DNA of 11,434 bases from an uncultured Thermoproteales archaeon (GTDB lineage Archaea; Thermoproteota; Thermoprotei; Thermoproteales; Thermoproteaceae), in assembly GCA_946480885.1 (NCBI GenBank), contig CAMLLK010000014.1, forward strand, positions 1 to 11,434, in the 5' to 3' direction. How positions within the stretch are numbered: position 1 is the stretch's first letter; every line of letters begins with the position of its first letter. The translations under genes were made by a program, and so were the position numbers. The notes under the pieces were generated by a model, which was not told where the DNA came from, did not search any database, and saw nothing but the letters and a program-made list of their open reading frames with translations. Of the stretch, positions 6,409 through 11,434 are shown in pieces.

Positions 6409-6832
6409 ACCTAGGTACTTATTACAGATCCAGCGCCTCCGAGAGGCGTCGTGCAACTGGCTTTTTACATAGCTCTTAATCTTTCCCACCAGCCTTAACG
6501 CCGCCTCTCTATGCAGGTTCAATTCTTCTCTTTCCGTGTAGTCGCGGTAAAAACTGGCGTGGAGTCTCTCCGCCATTCTAAAGCTAATAACGGCGTCTTT
6601 ACCCCCGTCTCCTCGTAAAACCTGCCGACTAAAACTGCGTAGTCTCTGCGGCTGTAGTGCTGTAAACCCCTCTTCTCCGCAATGGCGCTTGACAACGTGG
6701 AGTTTTAGACGTAGGCCGGCCCTCTCGGCGGATCAAGCCTCTGTGCCAAAAGCTCTACGAGAAACTCCTCCACGTCTTGCCCACCAGCCCCCTTAATGTC
6801 TCAGCCACAGGCAGAGATAGGGTGACGGCCAT
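6404..6832 (-). pseudogene. Decayed PaREP1/PaREP8-type HEPN gene
   Basis: ATG 6832 begins MAVTLSLPVAETLRGLVG. After a frameshift the reading continues as QDVEEFLVELLAQRLDPPRG and then PAYV before a TAA. A middle part appears deleted, and a further frame gives SAIAEKRGLQHYSRRDYAVL then VGRFYEETGVK. After another shift it gives DAVISFRMAERLHASFYRDY and EAALRLVGKIKSYVKS, running to a stop near 6404. These blocks are the standard order of PaREP1/PaREP8 family proteins: N-terminal LP..(V)E.LR..G.DVEEFL, RLDPPERA, HYSHRDF, and a C-terminal RLHANFY-like helix. At least three lesions plus an internal loss of about 40 codons make it non-functional. The 5' TATA box (6852-6860) survives. The 3' end is approximate. 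Confidence 0.7.
6434..6448. repeat. Short perfect inverted repeat
   Basis: CGCCTC (6434-6439) and GAGGCG (6443-6448) are separated by three bases and could form a small GC-rich hairpin. It lies in the extreme 3' end of the PaREP1/PaREP8 remnant and is followed by no T-run, so a terminator role is not supported. Confidence 0.3.
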
Positions 6833-6847
6833 ACGGACGAATTGCGT

Positions 6848-8256
6848 TCAATAATTTAAGCATAACCACGTGGCCGAATAGCTCGCTATGGGGATGATCG
6901 CCATTTCAAGCGCCGCAACGCGCCCTTGTAAATACCGCCATGAAAACCGTAAAACGAGCGTCGCTGTTGATGTACCGTGCGGCCGCCGGGGGGATCACCC
7001 CCAACATCTCCTACGCCTCTACGTGCTTGGCGGACAGGTAGACCTTGTTGCCCTACCTGGCGAAGAACCGCTTTTCTCCCAACAGCTCGGCCATGGGCGA
7101 TGGGTTGTCGGTTTTGGCATCAACGATTAACTAAGGGAGGTCGTTGTTCAAAAAGGGCGTATGTTTCCCCTCACGGCGTCTGAGGTTTTGTATTGGTTTT
7201 CGTTCAACACTACGCCGTAGCTCCGGCGGGCCGCGGCATTGGACAACGACAGAGACAAGCCGGCGTCATCGTCAAAGTTGGAAATGCGCCGCAACTCAAT
7301 GGATGCCTACCGATTCCGAGCCTTTCAAGATACTTCCAGAGCGGTACGCCTGACCACCTAGCCACTACTGGCGCCCTCAGCGGGAGGAGGTAGGGGAGCG
7401 CGTCTTTCTCCACGTCGTGTTCCAACGTCCCGAAGTAGACGACCCTACCGCCCAGCTCGGCAGATGTGGCCACCCCCCGCCTCAACAGCTCGGAGTTGAT
7501 CTGGGGCACCTTGGCGATCCACTGCGCCTGGTTGCCCTTCGGGGCGGCGCCGCATATAGGTCAAAGGTAAAGCGGGGCGGCTCCCCGATATCTGCCAAGA
7601 CGTAGTAGTTTATCACAAACCCCCCTCCGAGCACCAGCTACTGATTAAGCACGCGGGCGTACTTCTCTAGCATCACCACCCTTTCGCAGTTCATCTTCAC
7701 CTGGAAGTCTTGTATCAAGTCAACCGCGCCGATCCTCGCCGCAACCTCCTCTAACTCGGCGGCCGTGGGCGCCGCCTCTAATAGCCTTCTAAATTCCGAA
7801 GCGCTCACGCGCCCCGTCCTCCAGCATATAGGCGGTGGTCCATTGGGCTACGTAGTCCAGCCAGCCCGAGAAGTCTTCCCTGTACGGGTCGAAGCGGCCC
7901 CAAGACACGCTTCTGCCTCTCAAGACGCCGTCCCATATAACCAGCGCTGCCAACACGGCGCGGCCCCGGGGGCCGGCCAGCTGATACAGCTTATCCACGT
8001 CGAGCAGATCCCTCGACCACAAAAGGTCCACCAAGTAGGGCCCCGGCTCCCAAAAAGTCAAAATGTCGGCGTAGCACTGCTCAACGGTGCAGACGTATTC
8101 GCCCAAGTCTCCGTCGAAGTAGTATTCCCTTCCGTTAATAGCCACATATACGACCGGCTCGTCAAACCCGCCGCAACTAGGTTCGGCTACGTAGAACATC
8201 TTCTCGTAACCTAGCGCCTTCCTCAGCCAAGGAACCACGAGGTAGTAACGGCACAC
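6848..8256 (-). pseudogene. Large decayed gene, unknown family, possible nucleotidyltransferase-like core
   Basis: GTG 8256 (TATA box 21 nt upstream) opens 155 intact codons: CRYYLVVPWLRKALGYEK, VYVAINGREYYFDGDLGEY, WSRDLLDVDKLYQLAGPRG. A frameshift near 7810 leads to SEFRRLLEAAPTAAELEEVA and ERVVMLEKYARVLNQ, a TAG (7638-7640), then LVLGGGFVINYYV and PRFTFDLYA. A second shift near 7545 gives VPQINSELLRRGVATSAELG, HDVEKDALPYLLPLRAPVV and VPLWKYLERLGIG. Further pieces read SYGVVLNENQYKTSDAVRGN, LIVDAKTDNPSPMAELLGEK, NKVYLSAKHVEA and GDHPHSELFGHVVMLKLL, interrupted by TAG at 7131, 7053 and 7011 and TGA at 6906. This is one former protein of about 460 codons. GGG..(18-20 residues)..PRFTFDL faintly recalls the GG..RxxxDxD signature of AbiEii-type nucleotidyltransferases, but the second acidic position is Tyr. 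The 3' end is uncertain. Confidence 0.7.
6852..6860 (-). promoter_or_regulatory. Surviving TATA box of the PaREP1/PaREP8 remnant
   Basis: The minus strand reads CTTAAATTATT about 24 nt before ATG 6832. It lies within the last codons of the upstream decayed gene, so the two genes were tightly packed. Confidence 0.45.
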
Positions 8257-8270
8257 GCATCTACACTCTA

Positions 8271-8282
8271 TTTTTATAAAAA
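8271..8282 (-). promoter_or_regulatory. Surviving TATA box of the large decayed gene
   Basis: The minus strand reads TTTTTATAAAAATA, centred about 21 nt upstream of GTG 8256, as expected for a leaderless start. It supports GTG 8256 rather than the out-of-frame ATG at 8260. Confidence 0.55.
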
Positions 8283-8377
8283 TCTACGCGCCGCGAGTGG
8301 CCGGCAACACGCCAAGCCCACGGCGGTCCAAGTCTGCCCTCTGCGCTCAGATAAAGAACACCTCTAGACACACTTTG

Positions 8378-8391
8378 CCTTTTTAAAAAGG
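8378..8391. promoter_or_regulatory. Perfectly palindromic TATA element (CCTTTTTAAAAAGG)
   Basis: A 14-bp perfect palindrome containing TTTTTAAAAA is centred 23 nt upstream of ATG 8408, the start of the Trm112-like remnant on the plus strand. Being symmetric it could in principle drive either direction, but no good minus-strand start follows at the right distance. Confidence 0.5.
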
Positions 8392-8407
8392 TGAATTCAA
8401 CTAACCC

Positions 8408-8834
8408 ATGGCGGCGTGTGGCCGGTTGAACTGGACGTCTTGGCTTGTCCCTACGACAAGACTTTTCCTCTCCGCCTTGTGGTTCTAAAACGCGCAGAGC
8501 ATTCAGAGACGCAACACACATGCCCCAGAAAGCCATCTGCTAGGAGAACTGCGCCTGCCGAGATCTAAAAATTAAGGAACACCCAAAGCCCGACTCCTTA
8601 ACCTGTGAGGAGGGCCGCAAGTGGGAATTCGAGACGGGAGTTATCTCCTGCCCCTATGCGGCCGCAGGTATCCCATAATCGAGGAAATGCCCAGAATGCC
8701 CCCAACAAATTGAAGAACGAGAAGGAGGAACTCCAGTTCTCAGAGGCTATAGCGGAGTAACTAAGAGAACGCGCCTCTGTCATGCCGAGAAGACACCACG
8801 GGAGGAGGAGCCGTTTAACCTTTCCACAAAATTA
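8408..8834 (+). pseudogene. Decayed Trm112-family zinc protein
   Basis: Trm112 proteins are small zinc-binding activators of methyltransferases that modify tRNA, rRNA and release factors. After ATG 8408 one indel leads into the frame at 8416, which reads VWPVELDVLACPYDKTFPLR then LVVLKRAEHSE, the hallmark Trm112 start (LLACP.CK..PL.L). Another frame (8544 on) gives CACRDLKIKEHPKPDSLTCE and KWEFETGVISCPY. One missing base near 8655-8658 then switches to CGRRYPIIEEMPRMPP, the conserved C-terminal zinc knuckle CP.CGR.YPI..EIP.M. Two more frames follow with KLKNEKEELQF and LRGYSGVTKRTR, ending at EEEPFNLS, which matches the tail of crenarchaeal family members. At least four frameshifts are needed, and one conserved Cys is Gly (CEEG), so this copy is dead. 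Family assignment is from motifs; the 3' end is approximate. Confidence 0.72.
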
Positions 8835-8870
8835 AATGCTCTTAAGCTCGGCGTTCCTCGCCGTTATAGG

Positions 8871-8876
8871 TTTATA
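8871..8876 (+). promoter_or_regulatory. TATA box before ATG 8898
   Basis: TTTATA is centred about 24 nt upstream of ATG 8898, the start of the plus-strand decayed gene, matching the spacing of the other leaderless promoters here. Confidence 0.5.
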
Positions 8877-8897
8877 GCATTACCTGTGTGTTCTTGC

Positions 8898-9300
8898 ATG
8901 GAATTGCCTGAACTCGCCGATGCCTATTTTGAGAGTTCTTCCTTATCAGCGTCAGAGCTTGCCGAATACACAGTTAATTTCGGCGGGCCGTGTAAGGTAT
9001 AGGCTAGCGTAGGGGCGGACAACTTGCTTTCACGTGGCCGAGAGTCTCTGCCAAGGCCTTGGTAGTGGTGTACAAATGTGACGACTTTTGGCCACACTAC
9101 TACGTGAAGATTAAGGCTGTTTCGGGGGCGAATTCCTTTACATATTGGTGAACTATGTGGCGAGACATGACTCTCACGGCTCAGAGCTAATCCCGCTGGA
9201 GAAGGGGCTCTACTGGAACTCCGTGGAGAGGATCGCCTCTTCGGCCCTCTGCAAGACGCTAAACGACATACTCCGCCCAGAGCTGAGGCGCCGCATCTAC
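8898..9300 (+). pseudogene. Decayed gene of unknown family
   Basis: ATG 8898, with a TATA box 24 nt upstream, starts MELPELADAYFESSSLSASE and continues LAEYTVNFGGPCKV to an in-frame TAG (about 9000), then ASVGADN. The reading moves to a second frame, LAFTWPRVSAKALVVVYKCD and DFWPHYYVKIKAVSG, and then to a third, EFLYILVNYVARHDSHGSEL, then LEKGLYWNSVERIASSALCK and LNDILRPELRRRIYVSAN. Together they make one protein-like chain of about 135 codons with two frameshifts and one stop. I do not recognise the family; the blend of strands and helices suggests a globular domain. The sequence runs into the 3' end of the HEPN-like gene on the opposite strand near 9297, where its third frame loses protein character. 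The gene therefore seems cut off there. Confidence 0.6.
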
Positions 9301-9647
9301 GTCTCAGCCAACTTCTGCCCTCTCAGCGCCACCTGTAAGGCCTCTGCCAGCAACTCAGCGCAGTGGAGGCAACGGAGCGCCGGCTTGCCGAACCAGGCCT
9401 CCAGACAGCTGGCGCACTTCTCAGCCTCAGGGTCGAGCTTGGGTAGGGCTTTTCTAGCCAGGGAGGGCAAGGAGTAGAACCCAGCCTCCGGCGCGTAGGG
9501 ATCCTTGCCCAAAACGCCCATGAGCAACGCCCTTATTGAGACATAGGCGTTATAACACGCCCAGTGATCGTCTCCCCTCTCGGCGCCTCTAAGGGCTTCG
9601 TGGAAATGGCGGTAGTGGCGCTCAAGCCATTTGGGGTGAATAGGCAC
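9297..9647 (-). CDS. HEPN-like protein with two CxxC pairs
   Basis: The frame from GTG 9647 to TGA 9297 encodes 116 residues. The first part, HYRHFHEALRGAERGDDHWA then CYNAYVSIRALLMGVLG and YSLPSLARKAL, has the shape of a HEPN helical bundle (a long helix, a helix with paired small residues, then a short histidine- or serine-led helix). The C-terminal part has C78ASC81 and C93LHC96, which could bind one zinc ion. HEPN proteins are often RNases or toxin partners. The typical RxxxxH motif is not evident, so catalytic activity is uncertain. A TATA box (9665-9673) centred 22 nt upstream supports GTG 9647. No internal lesions are present. Its 3' end abuts the plus-strand decayed gene. No intact nucleotidyltransferase partner is next to it. 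Confidence 0.75.
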   Translation of the reverse strand: MPIHPKWLERHYRHFHEALRGAERGDDHWACYNAYVSIRALLMGVLGKDPYAPEAGFYSLPSLARKALPKLDPEAEKCASCLEAWFGKPALRCLHCAELLAEALQVALRGQKLAET

Positions 9648-9664
9648 GTCTTTACAGACTGCCC

Positions 9665-9673
9665 TATATAAAA
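9665..9673 (-). promoter_or_regulatory. TATA box of the HEPN-like gene
   Basis: The minus strand reads TTTTATATAGGG, centred 22 nt upstream of GTG 9647. Confidence 0.55.
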
Positions 9674-10186
9674 TTAATTTAGACGAGAAGAGTGAAAGTA
9701 TTGGACTTGGGCGTTATAGGGCAGGACTAAAAACGCAAGTCACACCCTAAGCGCCATGTAGCCGTCCACCGTCTTTTCCAGGAGTGGCTCCACTTCAACC
9801 CGATACACCAGTTCCACCGAGTGTTGACGTGGCTTCCCTGTCGTTTTCGCCCTTCCTCTCTTCAAGGCGCCTGGGGGACACGGGCCCATGCGCAGGTGCA
9901 TCGCGCACAGCTGTCTGCCCCCCGATGATCTCAGTCCTCCCACGGTGGGGCGTTCCAGCCTAGGGCGATTACCCGGCTGTCAGTCCCTGTGTATAAGAGC
10001 CGTCTCGGCTCAACTAGGGGATAATGACGTACTACATGGCCTCGTTAGGCATTCATTAGTTGATTAACCGGTGCTTTTTAAGGTCCTAATATGTGGTTAT
10101 GAGTTATGTCTGAAACTGCCTTTAAGCTTGTCCCTTGGCCCGTAGCTGATAATGGCTCTTTGCCAGGAGGAACAGAGAGTTCCCTC
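9674..10186. other. Stretch of about 510 bases without a convincing gene
   Basis: No tRNA, rRNA or CRISPR array is recognisable. A 67-codon minus-strand frame (9943-9740, GTG start) ends with VELVYRVEVEPLLEKTVDG, which reads like a protein C-terminus, while its first half is low-quality (GGRQLCAMHLRMGP). It may be the tail of another decayed minus-strand gene, but I cannot trace the rest. On the plus strand a TATA-like TTTTTAAG (10075-10082) precedes ATG 10106 (MSETAFKLVPWPVADNG), which soon stops. Neither is strong enough to call a gene. Confidence 0.4.
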
Positions 10187-10536
10187 TTATGCGCTGGTAT
10201 CCATGAGCGCCACCGAGGCTGAGATACGGGCTTCGCATTCCGCCAGCTCGTCGCCTTTCAGCACTACGGAGAGCCTTTGCGAAGGGGCGCCTAGGAAGCT
10301 CGGGGTGCAAACTCTCCATCAATTTCGCTCTTTCGTCACTCTGTGCCTCGTGCTCTTTCATGTAACGGCCCCGATGTGTCGGGGGCGCGTCTAGAAATCG
10401 CCGGGCCGTCTATCAGTAGTATAAGTCGCTCATTTGCCCCTTGTCCTAGCGCCACCATACAAGTCGGATTAAGCCGGTGGTCGTAGCAATTACGGCCCTT
10501 CCAATGGCTTACTCTGACGGGTCTAGTGAAAAGCAT
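10187..10536 (-). pseudogene. Probable decayed gene fragment, unknown family
   Basis: Three adjoining minus-strand pieces in different frames read like parts of one protein. They are NCYDHRLNPTCMVALGQGAN followed by ERLILLIDGPAISRRAP, then MKEHEAQSDERAKLMESLHP and RPFAKALRS, then VLKGDELAECEARISASVAL and MDTSA before TAA 10187-10189. Two frameshifts would join them, one near 10370-10385 and one near 10268-10275. No clear TATA box lies upstream and the first part is cut off by a stop near 10560. The last piece is highly charged and helical. I do not recognise a family, and chance ORFs cannot be excluded for the first piece. Confidence 0.4.
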
Positions 10537-10603
10537 CCACGTAAAGCGGTAGCGCTAGAGAAACCAGGCGCGGCTAGAGCTTTTACCCCCCTCCGGAACG
10601 GGG

Positions 10604-11365
10604 CTAGGACATCCACCTCTCCGAGGGGCTTAGCCTTCTCTCCACGGGCTTTCTCCACAAAGACAGCGCGTAGGGTGGGTAGACCTCCCACTTTTCGGCC
10701 AACACTAAGCCCGCCGCCTCGAGATATCTCTGTATATTTTCTCTTGTTATCAGACCCGCGGCGCCGAGGTATACAAGAGAGACGGCGTAGGCCGGCGCCG
10801 CTGTGACGTCAGGCTCTGCCACTAAGACGTAGCCGCCTTGCTTCAAGTTCTTCGCCAAGCAACGGATCTCCCCGTAGGGATCTAATAACCACTGTGCTTT
10901 CTCCAAGAGGAGGACCAGGTCGGCCTCCTCTCTCAGCTCACACGCGCTCAGGGCTTTAACTAGTTTACCACCAGGCGCTATCTTGCTAGCCAATGTTACG
11001 TCTGGCCCGTAGCCTAGGTACTTCACGCCTCGTTCCCACGCCGCATAGGCCACTACGCCGTCGCCGGGTAGGGGTTCGAGCAATACTCCGTTTCCCACTA
11101 TGCCGAAGGCCTCCTCTGCAATCACTAGTCGCAACTTGAGTAACTGCCACGCAGAGTACAACATCTCGACCATAAATCTGTCGGCGCTTTGGGAGCTGGC
11201 ATCTTCCGATATTGCCCTGTCGACCGATTCCAAAAACTCCACCACCTCCCGTAAGTAGGGGTTAGTGGGGTAGGTCGGCATGCCTCCGTGCGGTTGTGCT
11301 CTTGCGAGCTGTGCCGCAATTACTAGATGCCGAGCAGTAGACAACTGCTTATTGGCCAACTTCAT
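10604..11365 (-). CDS. Class I SAM-dependent methyltransferase-like protein
   Basis: The frame from ATG 11365 encodes 253 residues. The first 90 are helical (REVVEFLESVDRAISED, RFMVEMLYSAWQLLKLRLV). From residue 94 a Rossmann-like methyltransferase pattern follows: VLLEPLPGDG (94-103) in the place of the SAM-binding motif I, a strand ending in GYGPD (118-122), EADLVLLLEKAQWLLDP (147-163) where motif IV is expected, LKQGGYVLVAEP (174-185) as the typical LkpGG strand, and a C-terminal AGL..AEKWEVYPPYALSLW segment as the last beta hairpin. Motif I has PGDG instead of the classic GxGxG, so SAM binding should be tested. The substrate is unknown. A TATA-like TTTATA (11382-11387) lies 20 nt upstream, yet the gene also follows another minus-strand stop by only three bases, so it may be co-transcribed as well. 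No lesions are visible. Confidence 0.72.
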   Translation of the reverse strand: MKLANKQLSTARHLVIAAQLARAQPHGGMPTYPTNPYLREVVEFLESVDRAISEDASSQSADRFMVEMLYSAWQLLKLRLVIAEEAFGIVGNGVLLEPLPGDGVVAYAAWERGVKYLGYGPDVTLASKIAPGGKLVKALSACELREEADLVLLLEKAQWLLDPYGEIRCLAKNLKQGGYVLVAEPDVTAAPAYAVSLVYLGAAGLITRENIQRYLEAAGLVLAEKWEVYPPYALSLWRKPVERRLSPSERWMS

Positions 11366-11368
11366 CCA

Positions 11369-11434
11369 CTAACTAAAAAAGTATAAATTCCACTTCTTCA
11401 CGGCGTCAAACTCCTTGTCCCCTCCTAAAATTGC
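11369..11434 (-). CDS. C-terminal end of an upstream minus-strand protein (partial)
   Basis: The minus strand is open from the window edge to TAG 11369-11371, giving AILGGDKEFDAVKKWNLYFF then Ser as the last 21 residues. The composition is protein-like, and the stop sits three bases before the methyltransferase ATG, a normal operon spacing. Twenty-one residues are too few to name a family. The short length also means a chance frame is possible. Confidence 0.5.
   Translation of the reverse strand, partial: AILGGDKEFDAVKKWNLYFFS

Noticed and set aside
6984..7002. GGGGG-GATCA-CCCCC hairpin.
   Set aside because: Five-base arms inside former coding sequence (VIPPAA region); explained by the codons, with no T-run after it.
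8598..8783. Minus-strand 61-codon frame.
   Set aside because: It is the antisense shadow of the Trm112-like remnant, whose plus-strand motifs are far more specific.
6848..9003. Most in-frame stops in the decayed genes are TAG at places where Tyr seems expected, suggesting recoded TAG.
   Set aside because: A TGA also occurs (6906-6908), frameshifts are present in the same genes, and Pyrobaculum is not known to use pyrrolysine. Ordinary decay explains it.
9985..10003. CTGTGTATAAGAG resembles the inner part of the Tn5 mosaic end used in library adapters.
   Set aside because: Only about 12-13 of 19 bases fit, no second end or adapter sequence adjoins, and it lies in ordinary sequence; probably chance.
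10106..10219. Plus-strand peptide MSETAFKLVPWPVADNG with a TATA-like box upstream.
   Set aside because: It is only 38 codons, and beyond the first 17 residues it overlaps the better minus-strand reading; no homologue recognised.

Overview
The window looks like a chromosome segment of a hyperthermophilic crenarchaeon of the Pyrobaculum type (Thermoproteales). Four things point there: PaREP1-family genes, which are characteristic of Pyrobaculum; start codons (ATG or GTG) lying about 20-26 nt downstream of AT-rich TATA boxes, as in leaderless crenarchaeal transcripts; a three-gene threonine/aspartate operon; and a lone sequence very close to the 25-bp CRISPR repeat I remember from Pyrobaculum and Thermoproteus. 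The genus is inferred from protein families and promoter layout. No database search was possible.

Layout. Positions 1-1305 (+) hold the 3' part of a multi-spanning flippase-like membrane protein. Converging on it, 4541-1370 (-) is a compact operon thrC - lysC - asd: threonine synthase, aspartate kinase and aspartate-semialdehyde dehydrogenase. Together these make aspartyl phosphate and then aspartate semialdehyde, and ThrC catalyses the last step to threonine. Homoserine dehydrogenase and homoserine kinase are not in the window. The operon has one TATA box upstream of thrC, a 4-bp ATGA overlap between thrC and lysC, and a Shine-Dalgarno sequence before asd. The zinc-ribbon start of thrC is out of frame with the rest of the gene by one base.

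From about 4.6 to 10.55 kb lies an accessory stretch rich in decayed genes. Intact or apparently intact: a PaREP1 (HEPN-superfamily) gene (5591-5109, -), a small gene at 5811-6053 (+), a 108-aa helical protein (6382-6056, -), and a HEPN-like protein with two CxxC pairs (9647-9297, -). Decayed, with reading frame scattered over two or three frames: a small membrane-anchored protein (5077-4627, -), a PaREP1/PaREP8-type HEPN gene (6832-about 6404, -), a large protein of about 460 codons with a possible nucleotidyltransferase-like motif (8256-about 6848, -), a Trm112-family zinc protein (8408-about 8834, +), an unknown gene (8898-about 9300, +) and a fragment near 10.2-10.5 kb (-). Several of these keep a well-placed TATA box, so they read as former genes rather than chance ORFs. 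A degenerate single CRISPR-type repeat sits at 5797-5820.

At the right edge, 11365-10604 (-) encodes a class I SAM-methyltransferase-like protein. It is preceded three bases upstream by the C-terminal end of another minus-strand gene that continues beyond the window.

The coherent functional unit is the threonine branch operon. The accessory region looks like a hotspot where HEPN-type, toxin-like or defence-like genes arrive and decay.
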